40,158 bases of DNA from Blautia sp. OF03-15BH (GCF_003463065.1 NZ_QSCM01000015.1:33308-73465), one strand, 5' to 3'; numbered from the stretch's first letter, positions 1 to 8,815 are shown. A program made the numbers and translations. The notes: generated by a model from the sequence alone, not told the origin.

Positions 1-50
1 TCAAAATGTCAAAAAGCTGTTCATGCTTGCAGGATAAGGCTTTTAAATGT

Positions 51-104
51 TTGTTAACCAAAATAAATAAATAGGTTGACAAATGTTTTTCGTGCGTTTA
101 TACT
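51..104 (+). promoter_or_regulatory. BirA-type biotin operator overlapping the bioY promoter
   Basis: TTGTTAACC (51-59) and GGTTGACAA (74-82) form an inverted repeat matching at 8 of 9 positions, separated by 14 bases of A/T. This is the geometry known for the BirA biotin repressor in Firmicutes. The right half contains the -35 box TTGACA (76-81). A -10 box TATACT (99-104) follows after exactly 17 bp. A repressor bound here would cover the -35. No birA lies in the window, so the regulator is inferred from the operator and from the downstream biotin transporter. Confidence 0.85.
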
Positions 105-190
105 AAAAAACGATTTACGTGACAGCTGCCCTTAAAAGTTTAAAGGGTAAAAACAGGGGCCTTCACCCCGAGAAAAGAGAGGTTTTGACC

Positions 191-742
191 ATGCAATCCA
201 AAAAGATTTCTACAAAAACCATTGTTATGACAGGAATGATGACAGCCGTTCTGGCAGTCCTTTCCCAGATTCAAATTCCTATGCCCTCCGGTGTACCGGT
301 AACGATGCAGACCTTTGGTGTAGCACTTTGCGCCTGCGTGCTGGGGTGGAAAATGGGAACGGCTTCCGTTGCGGTTTATCTGCTTCTCGGTGCGATCGGC
401 GTACCGGTATTTGCCGGACTTTCCGGTGGTCTTGGAACGATCACAGGTCCTACCGGCGGTTTCCTGATCGGCTTTCTTCCGATGGTATTACTCACCGGTC
501 TTTTTACACCATCCAAAAATAAGGTTGGTACAGTACTCTGCTCCGCAGCGGGACTGGCTGCCTGCCATCTTCTTGGAGCCGTTCAGTTTATGATCCTGAT
601 GAAAATGGATTTTGTGGCTTCTCTGATGCTGGTATCTGTGCCATATCTTTTGAAAGATGTAATTTCTGTTGTGGCGGCCTTTATCGTAGGTGCTGCAGTG
701 AAAAAAGCACTGAATGCAGCAAATATACTGACTTATGCCTGA
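191..742 (+). CDS. bioY: Biotin ECF transporter substrate-binding protein BioY
   Basis: This 183-residue membrane protein is the biotin-binding S component of an energy-coupling factor transporter; it needs the general EcfA/A'/T module, which is not encoded here. The family signature is clear: an N-terminal helix, a QIPMPSGVPVTMQTFGV stretch, a GAIGVPVFAGLSGG segment, a TGPTGGFLIGF loop, and several hydrophobic helices to the end. The start at 191 is chosen because GAGAGG lies 8 bases upstream. An in-frame ATG further upstream (119) would add 24 charged residues with no family counterpart. A BirA-type operator precedes the gene, consistent with repression by biotin. The 3' end overlaps the next gene by 8 bases, so the two are probably co-transcribed. 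Length is normal for the family. Confidence 0.93.
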   Translation: MQSKKISTKTIVMTGMMTAVLAVLSQIQIPMPSGVPVTMQTFGVALCACVLGWKMGTASVAVYLLLGAIGVPVFAGLSGGLGTITGPTGGFLIGFLPMVLLTGLFTPSKNKVGTVLCSAAGLAACHLLGAVQFMILMKMDFVASLMLVSVPYLLKDVISVVAAFIVGAAVKKALNAANILTYA

Positions 743-1175
743 GAAAGAAAAGTATCTCCGGGTTCATCATCTGCTCTGTATTCCTTTGTTTCGGGGTGCG
801 GGCTACAGCGATGGTTTTTCCAGAAATATGACAGATAAGATCGCCTGGCTGAAAAGCCATCCGGATGAGAATGTGCAGCTGGTCTGCGAACCGGATATGA
901 TCTGCGGACGCTGCCCGAACTGCAATCCGGACCAGACCTGCGGAAGCGATGGAAATCATGTGGCGATCAAGGATCGGATGCTTCTTCCGGTACTGGATCT
1001 GAAAGAAGGGGAGCCCTATCAGATCAGCCGGCTGTTTCAAAGAGCAGAAGAGAAGCTGAATAAAGAAAGCTTCGATGCTTCCTGCAAAAACTGTGACTGG
1101 TACCGTCAGGGCTACTGTGATTTTGAGGAATATGCCCGAAGCCTGAAAGAACTCAACCGGAAGTTCTTCTTATAA
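735..1175 (+). CDS. Cysteine-rich DUF1284 family protein
   Basis: A 146-residue protein of the uncharacterised DUF1284 family. It opens with a conserved-looking VHHLLCIPLFRGAGYS stretch. In the middle is a dense cysteine cluster (CEPDMICGRCPNCNPDQTC), and near the end CKNCDWYRQGYC. At least nine cysteines in so small a protein suggest metal or Fe-S binding; that is inference, and no biochemical role is known to me. The ATG overlaps the bioY stop region by 8 bases, so the gene shares the BirA-controlled transcript. A terminator follows directly, making bioY-DUF1284 a complete two-gene unit. Whether it has a biotin-linked role or merely hitch-hikes cannot be told from the sequence. Confidence 0.8.
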   Translation: MPEKEKYLRVHHLLCIPLFRGAGYSDGFSRNMTDKIAWLKSHPDENVQLVCEPDMICGRCPNCNPDQTCGSDGNHVAIKDRMLLPVLDLKEGEPYQISRLFQRAEEKLNKESFDASCKNCDWYRQGYCDFEEYARSLKELNRKFFL

Positions 1176-1184
1176 TAAGTAAGG

Positions 1185-1219
1185 AATCCTGCTGTGACAA
1201 AAAACGGCAGGATTTTTTA
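1185..1219 (+). terminator. Rho-independent terminator after the bioY unit
   Basis: AATCCTGC (1185-1192) pairs perfectly with GCAGGATT (1207-1214) across a 14-base A-rich loop and runs into a T tract, 10 bases past the DUF1284 stop. Confidence 0.8.
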
Positions 1220-1303
1220 TGCTCTTCAGCCTGTATGTTTCGGTTAAAATGTCTTGTACAGCGAAAAAAACAAGAAAAAAATCATTTTCTGTATACAAGG
1301 AAA

Positions 1304-1332
1304 TGGACTTTTAGAAAGAAATATGGTATAGT
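1304..1332 (+). promoter_or_regulatory. nifJ promoter
   Basis: The -35-like TGGACT (1304-1309) and extended -10 TGG-TATAGT (-10 hexamer 1327-1332) are spaced 17 bp. The predicted start near 1339 leaves a leader of about 140 bases before nifJ. Confidence 0.6.
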
Positions 1333-1361
1333 AAATCCATATGATGTGAACAATCTTGTTT

Positions 1362-1455
1362 CGGTTCAGGACAAAAAAGTGCAAGGTGCGGAATGAAAAC
1401 ATGCACAGAACCGTCCGTGATTTCACTAAATATGTATCAATGAGCCTTCCGGCTC
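1362..1455 (+). promoter_or_regulatory. Structured 5' leader of nifJ
   Basis: Two stems can be drawn in the untranslated leader. CGGTTC (1362-1367) pairs with GAACCG (1408-1413), enclosing GTGCA (1379-1383) with TGCAC (1402-1406). A second hairpin, GAGCC-TTCC-GGCTC (1442-1455), stands just before the Shine-Dalgarno. No known riboswitch consensus is recognised; the stems may only stabilise a highly expressed mRNA. Confidence 0.4.
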
Positions 1456-1480
1456 TCAAAAATAAGGAGGAATTGACAAA

Positions 1481-4400
1481 ATGGCAAGAAAGATGAAAAC
1501 CATGGATGGTAACCATGCAGCAGCTCATGCTTCTTATGCATACTCCGATGTTGCGGCTATCTATCCGATCACCCCTTCTTCTGTCATGGCGGAAGCTACA
1601 GACGAATGGGCTACCCAGGGAAGAAAAAACATTTTCGGACAGGAAGTTCAGGTAACTGAGATGCAGTCCGAGGCTGGTGCAGCTGGTGCTGTACACGGAT
1701 CTCTGGCAGCTGGTGCTCTGACAACTACCTATACAGCTTCTCAGGGTCTTCTTCTGATGATCCCGAACCTGTACAAAATTGCAGGTGAGCAGCTTCCGGG
1801 CGTGTTCAACGTATCTGCACGAGCTCTTGCAAGCCATGCACTTTCCATCTTCGGTGATCATTCCGATGTTTATGCCTGTCGTCAGACCGGATGCGCAATG
1901 CTCTGTGAGTCCAGCGTACAGGAGGTTATGGACCTGACTCCGGTTGCACACTGTGCAGCAATCAAAGGTCGTATCCCGTTCATCAACTTCTTCGATGGTT
2001 TCCGTACATCTCATGAGATCCAGAAGATCGAGACCTGGGATTACGAGGATCTGAAAGATATGGTGGATATGGATGCTGTTGACGCATTCCGTAAACATGC
2101 TCTGAACCCGAATCATCCGTGTCAGAGAGGTTCTGCTCAGAACCCGGATATCTTCTTCCAGGCAAGAGAGGCCTGCAACTCCTACTACGATGCAATGCCC
2201 GCAATCGTACAGGAATACATGGACAAAGTAAATGCTAAGATCGGAACCGATTACAAACTGTTCAACTACTACGGTGCTGAGGATGCGGAGCATGTGATCA
2301 TCGCTATGGGTTCCGTATGTGATACCATCGAGGAGACCATTGACTACCTGACAGCTGCTGGCAAGAAAGTCGGCGTTGTAAAAGTTCGTCTGTACAGACC
2401 GTTCTGCGCAGAGGCTCTGGTAGCAGCTATCCCCGAGACCGTAAAACAGATCTCTGTTCTTGACAGAACCAAAGAGCCGGGTGCTATGGGCGAGCCGCTG
2501 TACCTGGATGTAGTTGCAGCTCTGAAAGGAACAAAATTCAACGACACTCCGATCTTCACCGGACGTTATGGCCTTGGTTCCAAGGATACCACTCCGGCTC
2601 AGATCGTAGCTGTATATGAGAACACGGAGAAAGCAAAATTCACCATCGGTATCGTAGATGATGTGACCGGACTTTCTCTGGAACTTGGTGCTCCGCTGGT
2701 AACCACTCCGGAAGGAACCATCAACTGTAAATTCTGGGGTCTTGGTGCTGACGGTACCGTTGGTGCAAACAAGAACTCCATCAAGATCATCGGTGATAAC
2801 ACAGACATGTATGCTCAAGCTTACTTCGATTATGACTCCAAGAAGTCCGGCGGTGTTACCATGTCTCACCTGCGTTTCGGTAAGAAAGCGATCAAATCCA
2901 CCTACCTGATCCACAAGGCAAACTTCGTAGCCTGCCACAATCCGTCCTATGTTCGTAAATACAACATGGTACAGGAGCTGGTAGACGGAGGTACTTTCCT
3001 TCTGAACTGCCCGTGGGATATGGAAGGTCTTGAGAAACATCTTCCGGGCCAGGTAAAAGCATTCATCGCTAACCATGGCATCAAATTCTACATCATCGAT
3101 GGTGTTAAGATCGGTATCGAGACCGGCATGGGCCCGACCCGTATCAATACCATTCTCCAGTCTGCATTCTTCAAACTGGCAGATATCATTCCGGAGGAGC
3201 AGGCGATCGAACTTATGAAGGCTGCAGCAAAAGCAACCTACGGCCGTAAGGGTGATGATGTCGTTCAGAAGAACTGGGCAGCTATCGAAGCTGGCGCAAA
3301 ACAGGTTGTTGAGGTTCAGGTTCCGGAGAGCTGGAAGAACGCAGCTGACGAAGGTCTTGAAATGACTCACGCTGAGAGCGGCAGAAAAGATGCTGTTGAT
3401 TTTGTAAATACCATTCAGAGCAAAGTATCTGCTCAGGAGGGTAACAGTCTTCCGGTATCCGCATTCAAAGAGTATGTTGACGGTTCCACACCGAGTGGTA
3501 CTTCCGCATATGAGAAACGTGGTATCGCAGTAAACGTTCCTGTTTGGAATTCTGAGAACTGTATCCAGTGTAACCGTTGTGCTTATGTCTGCCCGCATGC
3601 TGCAATCCGTCCGGTAGCTCTTACCGCTGAGGAAGCAGAGAAGGCTCCGGAAGGCATGAAAGTAATGCCGATGACCGGTATGGCAGATTACAAATTTGCT
3701 ATGGTAGTTTCCGCTTACGACTGTACCGGATGTGGTTCCTGTGCAAATGTCTGCCCGGGCAAGAAGGGTGCAAAGGCACTGGCTATGGAAAACATGGAAG
3801 CAAATGCAGGCGAGCAGAAATTCTTCGACTATGCAGTAGAGCTTCCGGCAAAAGCAGATGTCGTAGCAAAATACAAAGAGAATACCGTAAAAGGATCTCA
3901 GTTCAAACAGCCGCTGCTTGAGTTCTCCGGAGCTTGTGCAGGTTGTGGTGAGACCCCGTACGCAAAACTGATCACTCAGCTGTTCGGTGACAGAATGTAT
4001 ATCGCAAACGCAACCGGATGTTCTTCTATCTGGGGCAACTCTTCACCGTCCACACCGTATACCGTAAACGAAAAAGGACAGGGTCCTGCATGGAGCAACT
4101 CTCTGTTCGAGGATAACGCAGAGTTCGGTTATGGTATGCTGCTTGCTCAGAAAGCAATCAGAGATGGCCTGAAGACCAAAGTTGAGTCTGTAATGGCTAA
4201 CGAGAAAGCTTCTGAGGACGTTAAGGCTGCCTGCCAGGAATGGCTGGATACCTTCAGCGTTGGCGCAACCAACGGTGCTGCTACCGATAAACTGGTAGAG
4301 GTTCTCTCTGGTGTTGACTGTGATGTTTGCAAAGACATCGTTAAGAATAAAGACTTCCTGGCTAAGAAATCCCAGTGGATCTTCGGTGGTGACGGATGGG

Positions 4401-5020
4401 CTTACGATATCGGATTTGGTGGTGTTGACCATGTTCTTGCTTCTGGCAAAGACATCAACATCATGGTATTCGATACTGAGGTTTACTCCAACACCGGTGG
4501 ACAGGCAAGTAAAGCTACCAGAACCGGAGCAATCGCTCAGTTCGCAGCTGGTGGTAAAGAGACCAAGAAGAAAGATATGGCTTCCATCGCTATGTCCTAT
4601 GGTTATGTATATGTAGCACAGATCTCCATGGGTGCTGATATGGCTCAGACTGTAAAAGCAATCGCAGAGGCAGAGGCTTATCCGGGACCGTCCCTGATCA
4701 TCGCTTACGCTCCGTGTATCAACCATGGTATCAAAAAGGGTATGGCAAAAGCTCAGACCGAGGAAGAACTGGCAGTTAAGTGCGGATACTGGCACAACTT
4801 CCGCTTCAACCCGGCTGCTGAGAAGAAGTTTACTCTGGATTCCAAGGCTCCGACAGAGAGCTACCAGGATTTCCTGGACGGCGAGGTTCGTTACAACTCT
4901 CTGAAACGTGCTAACCCGGAGAAAGCAGCAAGACTGTTCGCTAAATCTGAGGCAGAGGCAAACGAGAGATACGAGTATCTGCAGAGACTCGTTACCATGT
5001 ACGGCAACGAGGAGAAATAA
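1481..5020 (+). CDS. nifJ: Pyruvate:ferredoxin (flavodoxin) oxidoreductase, single-chain
   Basis: This 1179-residue enzyme converts pyruvate and CoA to acetyl-CoA and CO2, passing electrons to ferredoxin or flavodoxin. The usual fused order is visible: N-terminal pyrimidine-binding domain with YPITPSS, the gamma-type domain in the middle, a two-cluster ferredoxin insert (CIQCNRCAYVCP and CTGCGSCANVCP, about residues 690-760), then the TPP-binding half with CAGCGETPY, a GGDGWAYDIGFGG motif and an EVYSNTGGQ stretch. Length matches family norms (about 1170-1200). AAGGAGG lies 8 bases before the ATG. Synonymous codon choice is narrow and regular compared with neighbours, which fits very high expression. 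The gene is monocistronic: its own promoter, a structured leader, and a perfect terminator at the end. Confidence 0.97.
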   Translation: MARKMKTMDGNHAAAHASYAYSDVAAIYPITPSSVMAEATDEWATQGRKNIFGQEVQVTEMQSEAGAAGAVHGSLAAGALTTTYTASQGLLLMIPNLYKIAGEQLPGVFNVSARALASHALSIFGDHSDVYACRQTGCAMLCESSVQEVMDLTPVAHCAAIKGRIPFINFFDGFRTSHEIQKIETWDYEDLKDMVDMDAVDAFRKHALNPNHPCQRGSAQNPDIFFQAREACNSYYDAMPAIVQEYMDKVNAKIGTDYKLFNYYGAEDAEHVIIAMGSVCDTIEETIDYLTAAGKKVGVVKVRLYRPFCAEALVAAIPETVKQISVLDRTKEPGAMGEPLYLDVVAALKGTKFNDTPIFTGRYGLGSKDTTPAQIVAVYENTEKAKFTIGIVDDVTGLSLELGAPLVTTPEGTINCKFWGLGADGTVGANKNSIKIIGDNTDMYAQAYFDYDSKKSGGVTMSHLRFGKKAIKSTYLIHKANFVACHNPSYVRKYNMVQELVDGGTFLLNCPWDMEGLEKHLPGQVKAFIANHGIKFYIIDGVKIGIETGMGPTRINTILQSAFFKLADIIPEEQAIELMKAAAKATYGRKGDDVVQKNWAAIEAGAKQVVEVQVPESWKNAADEGLEMTHAESGRKDAVDFVNTIQSKVSAQEGNSLPVSAFKEYVDGSTPSGTSAYEKRGIAVNVPVWNSENCIQCNRCAYVCPHAAIRPVALTAEEAEKAPEGMKVMPMTGMADYKFAMVVSAYDCTGCGSCANVCPGKKGAKALAMENMEANAGEQKFFDYAVELPAKADVVAKYKENTVKGSQFKQPLLEFSGACAGCGETPYAKLITQLFGDRMYIANATGCSSIWGNSSPSTPYTVNEKGQGPAWSNSLFEDNAEFGYGMLLAQKAIRDGLKTKVESVMANEKASEDVKAACQEWLDTFSVGATNGAATDKLVEVLSGVDCDVCKDIVKNKDFLAKKSQWIFGGDGWAYDIGFGGVDHVLASGKDINIMVFDTEVYSNTGGQASKATRTGAIAQFAAGGKETKKKDMASIAMSYGYVYVAQISMGADMAQTVKAIAEAEAYPGPSLIIAYAPCINHGIKKGMAKAQTEEELAVKCGYWHNFRFNPAAEKKFTLDSKAPTESYQDFLDGEVRYNSLKRANPEKAARLFAKSEAEANERYEYLQRLVTMYGNEEK

Positions 5021-5041
5021 TCTCTTAAAATTCAATAACAG

Positions 5042-5085
5042 AAAGAGCGGTACCGGCTTCGCGGTCGTGTACCGCTCTTTTTTTT
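5042..5085 (+). terminator. Rho-independent terminator of nifJ
   Basis: A perfect 12-bp stem (5042-5053 with 5069-5080) encloses a 15-base loop and is followed by a T tract. It separates nifJ from the MATE gene that starts about 30 bases later. Confidence 0.92.
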
Positions 5086-5111
5086 ACCACCATAATGGAA
5101 GGGATATTGTA

Positions 5112-6473
5112 ATGAAAAAAACAAAAAAATTAAAGCAGAACTGGCTCCGTTTGAAACCGGAGATCAAGGTGGTCTGGATATTAAGCCTTCCGGCGATTCT
5201 GACCCAGATCACCACCATCGTGATGCAGTATATTGATTCCGCCATGGTGGGAGCTTTGGGAGCAAATGCTTCCGCAACGATCGGCCTGGTTGCCTCCAGC
5301 ACCTGGCTTTTTAATGGAGTGACTTATGCAGTCTCATCAGGTTTTTCTGTCCAGGTGGCTCACCGGATCGGAGCAGGAGAGGAGGCGGAGGCCAGAAATG
5401 TAGTCCGCCACGGCCTAGTGGCAGCCTTGATCGTCTCGGGACTTTTAAGTCTTTTGGGAGTATCCATCAGCGGTCAGCTTCCCGCGTGGCTTGGTGGAGA
5501 ACCGGGCATACGAAAAGATGCCACGCTGTACTTTTTCGTGTTTGCCCTAATGCTTCCTTTTTCCCAGCTCAATTCCCTGTCGTCCTCCTTTTTGCAGTGC
5601 AGCGGCGATATGGTGACTCCCAGTATCTTGAATGCGGTGATGTGTCTTCTGGATGTGGTTTTCAACGCGATTCTGATTCCACGCTTTGGCGTTCTGGGAG
5701 CCGGTATGGGAACGGCCCTGGCCTGCGCGGTGATCAGTCTCATCATGACCTGGCGCTGCTGCATCCACAATTCCCAGCTTCGGCTGCTCCATGCGGAGAA
5801 AGGCCATTTTGACGGGGAAATTCTGAAAAAAGCCTTCCAGATCGGTACACCGGTGGCAGTTCAGGAAGTGGCGATGAACAGCGCTATGGTTATGGCTACC
5901 CGGATTATCGCGCCCTTGGGAGCCACAGCCATCGCGGCCAATTCCTTTGCTGTGACGGCGGAGAGCTTCTGCTATATGCCGGGCTATGGCATCGGCTCTG
6001 CGGCCACGACCCTGGTGGGAAAAAGCGTGGGCGCTGGGAAACCGAAAATGGCGAAACGGTACGGAAATATCTGTACGGCCATGGGAGCGCTTTTCATGGG
6101 CTTTACGGGCCTGGTGATGATGTTTATCTGTCCGGTGGTCTTCCGGATCCTGACTCCGGATGCGACAGTGCGGGAACTGGCCACCCGGGTTCTTCGGATC
6201 GAGCTTCTGGCGGAACCTCTTTTTGGCGTTTCCATCGTGGCGGCCGGAGCCTTACGGGGGGCGGGGGATACGTTTATCCCAAGCCTTATGAATCTCGGAA
6301 GCATCTGGATCGTGCGCCTGGGCCTTGCTGTGGTGCTGGTACGTTTCCTGGGGCTTCCGGGCATGTGGATCGCCATGGCCGTGGAACTCTGCGTCAGAGG
6401 TCTTCTGATGCTTTACCGTCAGCGCACCAGCAGTTACTACGCCCATTCTCAAAAGCGTACAAAAACAAAGTAA
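5112..6473 (+). CDS. MATE family multidrug/cation efflux transporter
   Basis: A 453-residue integral membrane protein of the MATE (multi antimicrobial extrusion) family, which exports cationic compounds in exchange for Na+ or H+. About twelve hydrophobic segments are visible in two similar halves. The first half begins with the typical LPAILTQITTIVMQYIDSAMVG; the second half repeats the pattern at GTPVAVQEVAMNSAMVMATRII. The start is placed at the ATG preceded by GGAAGGG rather than at an in-frame codon upstream inside nifJ. No separate promoter is obvious after the nifJ terminator, so expression may depend on read-through or a weak promoter. The substrate cannot be inferred. Base composition is more GC-rich than in nifJ, reflecting ordinary codon use. 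Confidence 0.92.
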   Translation: MKKTKKLKQNWLRLKPEIKVVWILSLPAILTQITTIVMQYIDSAMVGALGANASATIGLVASSTWLFNGVTYAVSSGFSVQVAHRIGAGEEAEARNVVRHGLVAALIVSGLLSLLGVSISGQLPAWLGGEPGIRKDATLYFFVFALMLPFSQLNSLSSSFLQCSGDMVTPSILNAVMCLLDVVFNAILIPRFGVLGAGMGTALACAVISLIMTWRCCIHNSQLRLLHAEKGHFDGEILKKAFQIGTPVAVQEVAMNSAMVMATRIIAPLGATAIAANSFAVTAESFCYMPGYGIGSAATTLVGKSVGAGKPKMAKRYGNICTAMGALFMGFTGLVMMFICPVVFRILTPDATVRELATRVLRIELLAEPLFGVSIVAAGALRGAGDTFIPSLMNLGSIWIVRLGLAVVLVRFLGLPGMWIAMAVELCVRGLLMLYRQRTSSYYAHSQKRTKTK

Positions 6474-6489
6474 AGCAACAAAAAACAAC

Positions 6490-6540
6490 TTGTAATACGC
6501 CTCCTTCCTGTAGTATAATGAAAGCTACAAGAGGGAGGCG
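6490..6540 (+). promoter_or_regulatory. Promoter embedded in a 43-bp palindrome (DeoR-regulator operator candidate)
   Basis: A -35 TTGTAA (6490-6495) and -10 TATAAT (6514-6519) are separated by 18 bp. The -10 sits exactly at the centre (6519) of a 43-bp inverted repeat: arms 6498-6513 and 6525-6540 match at 14 of 16 positions (outer CGCCTCC/GGAGGCG, inner TGTAG/CTACA). The right arm contains the Shine-Dalgarno GGGAGG of the regulator gene. It could be an autoregulatory operator, or an RNA hairpin that silences read-through transcripts. Confidence 0.7.
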
Positions 6541-6546
6541 ATTATA

Positions 6547-7326
6547 ATGCTGGCCATTGAGCGAAAAAATGAGATCCTATCGATTCTGCAAAAAGAACAG
6601 CGAGTGTTGGTGGCAGAGCTGAGTACCCGCTACCATGTGACGGAAGAAACCATCCGCAGAGATTTGGAAAAACTGGAAAAAGAAGGCTTTGTAAAGAAAA
6701 CCTACGGTGGAGCAGTCTTGAATAAGAACAGCACGATCGACATGCCTCTGAAGATCCGTGAAAAGACAAACCGGAAGGAAAAGCAGAAGATTGCACAGAC
6801 AGTCGCTTCTCTGATCGAAGACGGAGAAAGCATTATGCTGGACAGCTCCTCCACATCTCTGATGATTGCCCAGGAACTGAAAAAAAAGAAAAAACTGACG
6901 GTGATCACCAATTCTGTGGAGGTTCTTATCGAACTTTCCGGTTGCGAAGGGATTCAGGTAATATCGACCGGTGGAACTTTAAGGGATTCTTCCCTGTCAC
7001 TGGTGGGTAAGATGGCGCAGGATGTGCTGAAGAAATATTATGTGGATAAAACCATTCTCTCCTGTAAGGGGATCGATATTGTCAAAGGTGTGACTGATTC
7101 TCATGAGATGGAGGCGGATGTGAAAAGCTGCATGCACAATTGCGCCAAAACGACGATCCTGGCGGCGGATAGCAGCAAACTGGAGCACGTCTTTTTTGTG
7201 AAGGTGATGGATCTGGCAGATGGGGATATTCTGGTCCTGGATAAAACCCCGAAAAAGGAATGGGTGGATTTTCTGACAAAGAAAGGGATTCGCCTTGTCA
7301 CAGGAACCGAAGAAAACAGGAAATAA
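6547..7326 (+). CDS. DeoR/GlpR family transcriptional regulator of sugar metabolism
   Basis: A 259-residue regulator. The N-terminal winged helix-turn-helix (about residues 3-57) carries the DeoR signature with VTEETIRRDLEKLEKEGFVKKTYGGAVL. The remainder is the DeoRC sensor domain, related to phosphosugar isomerase folds, with typical DSSSTSLMIAQEL and ITNSVEVLIEL segments and a late ILAADSSKLE stretch. Family members usually repress the neighbouring sugar genes and respond to a phosphorylated intermediate. Here the adjacent gene, 15 bases downstream, is a rhamnulokinase, so control of rhamnose use by a phosphosugar is likely (inference). The promoter lies in a long palindrome that could be its own operator. 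Length is normal. Confidence 0.92.
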   Translation: MLAIERKNEILSILQKEQRVLVAELSTRYHVTEETIRRDLEKLEKEGFVKKTYGGAVLNKNSTIDMPLKIREKTNRKEKQKIAQTVASLIEDGESIMLDSSSTSLMIAQELKKKKKLTVITNSVEVLIELSGCEGIQVISTGGTLRDSSLSLVGKMAQDVLKKYYVDKTILSCKGIDIVKGVTDSHEMEADVKSCMHNCAKTTILAADSSKLEHVFFVKVMDLADGDILVLDKTPKKEWVDFLTKKGIRLVTGTEENRK

Positions 7327-7341
7327 GGAGAGGTAAACAAA

Positions 7342-8766
7342 ATGGGTGAGACAATTTACAATCTGGCCTTTGACTTTGGAGCGTCAAGCGGCCGTATGAT
7401 CCTGAGCAAATATGCAGATGGAAAAATCGAACTGGAGGAGCTGCATCGTTTTTCGAATGATCCGGTGCGCGTCGGCAAGAACTTTTACTGGGATACCTTC
7501 CGCCTGTATCATGAACTGAAACAGGGACTGAAAAAAGCGGCAGCCAAAAAGCTTCCGATCAAAAGTCTGGCTATCGATACCTGGGGAGTGGATTACGCAC
7601 TGCTGGATAAAGACGGAAACATCATCGGAAATCCGATCAACTACCGTGACGACCGTACCATTGGCACGATCGATGAGGTAGGCAAGATCGTTCCGCTGAA
7701 AAAAATCTATGCTTCTACCGGTATCCAGTTCATGAACTTTAATACGCTGTTCCAGTTGTATGCGGATACAAAAATGCGTCCGGAGATCTATGAGAAAGCA
7801 GACCGTCTGCTCTTTATGCCGGAGCTTTTTGGCTATCTTCTGACTGGAAAGAAATACAATGAGTACACTATGGCAAGTACCGGTGAGCTTTTAAATGCAA
7901 AGGCCCGTGACTGGGATTTCGATCTCATTAAAAAAGCAGGCCTCCGCACAGATATTTTTGGTGAGCTGGTACAGCCGGCAACCGTGATCGGTGATCTGCT
8001 TCCGGAAGTGACGGAAGAGACCGGACTTTCCGGTGTGAAAGTTATTGCAGTCGGAAGCCATGATACTGCTTCCGCAGTGGCTGGTGCGCCTCTTTCTGAT
8101 AAAGACGCTGTATTCTTAAGCTGCGGTACCTGGTCTCTGATGGGAATGGAACTGGATGATCCGATCCTTACCGATGAGTCCTTCAAATACAACTACACCA
8201 ATGAGGGTGGAGTGGAAGGAAAGATCCGTTACCTGAAAAACATCAATGGTCTCTGGATCATGCAGAATCTCCGGAAAAACTGGTGCGAATTTGAGGAAGA
8301 GGTTTCCTTCCCGGATATCATCAAAGCTTCCAGAGAGGCAGAGAGAAAAGATTTTGCCATCGATCCGAACGATCCGAGATTTACCGCTCCTTACAATATG
8401 ATGAAAGAAGTGATCGCATATTGTGAAGAGCACGGACAGGGAACTCCGAATGGTCTTGGAGAAATTGCTATGGCAATTTATAACGGACTGACCCAGGAGT
8501 ATGGTAAAGTGGTAAGAGAACTGGAGCATCTGACCGGAAAGACGGTTCCCTGCATCAACATGGTAGGCGGCGGTATCCAGGACAAACTGCTCTGCGAACT
8601 GACTGCAAAGAATACCGGAAAGAAGGTTGTTGCAGGTCCTATCGAGGGTTCTGTTCTCGGAAATATCACCATGCAGCTGAAAGCTCTGGGCGTGATCAAA
8701 GACAGAGAGGAAGGCAGAACGATCATCCGCAATTCCTTCCCTCAGGAAATCCATATGCCGGAATAA
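7342..8766 (+). CDS. rhaB: Rhamnulokinase (FGGY family)
   Basis: This 474-residue sugar kinase phosphorylates L-rhamnulose to L-rhamnulose-1-phosphate in the cytosol. N-terminal FDFGASSGRMIL and the following HRFSNDPV are diagnostic for RhaB within the FGGY family. SLAIDTWGVDYALLD and GNPINYRDDRT follow. GSHDTASAVAGAP and LSCGTWSLMG mark the ATP-binding half, and VGGGIQDKLLCELTA lies near the end. AAGGAGAG stands before the ATG, 15 bases after the regulator stop, so the two genes are co-transcribed. The other rhamnose genes (isomerase rhaA, aldolase rhaD, transporter) are not in this window, so the pathway is split in the genome or continues elsewhere. Length is normal (about 470-490). Confidence 0.93.
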   Translation: MGETIYNLAFDFGASSGRMILSKYADGKIELEELHRFSNDPVRVGKNFYWDTFRLYHELKQGLKKAAAKKLPIKSLAIDTWGVDYALLDKDGNIIGNPINYRDDRTIGTIDEVGKIVPLKKIYASTGIQFMNFNTLFQLYADTKMRPEIYEKADRLLFMPELFGYLLTGKKYNEYTMASTGELLNAKARDWDFDLIKKAGLRTDIFGELVQPATVIGDLLPEVTEETGLSGVKVIAVGSHDTASAVAGAPLSDKDAVFLSCGTWSLMGMELDDPILTDESFKYNYTNEGGVEGKIRYLKNINGLWIMQNLRKNWCEFEEEVSFPDIIKASREAERKDFAIDPNDPRFTAPYNMMKEVIAYCEEHGQGTPNGLGEIAMAIYNGLTQEYGKVVRELEHLTGKTVPCINMVGGGIQDKLLCELTAKNTGKKVVAGPIEGSVLGNITMQLKALGVIKDREEGRTIIRNSFPQEIHMPE

Positions 8767-8815
8767 GCAGAATCTTTTTCTGGGGTAGCGGATCCTTTGC
8801 AAAGGAGACGGATCT

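Noticed and set aside
1244..3598. A 784-codon open frame on the minus strand opposite nifJ, and another of 330 codons at 4043-5035
   Set aside because: The strongly biased codon use of nifJ avoids triplets that would be stops on the other strand. The translations look compositionally random and have no motif or ribosome site.
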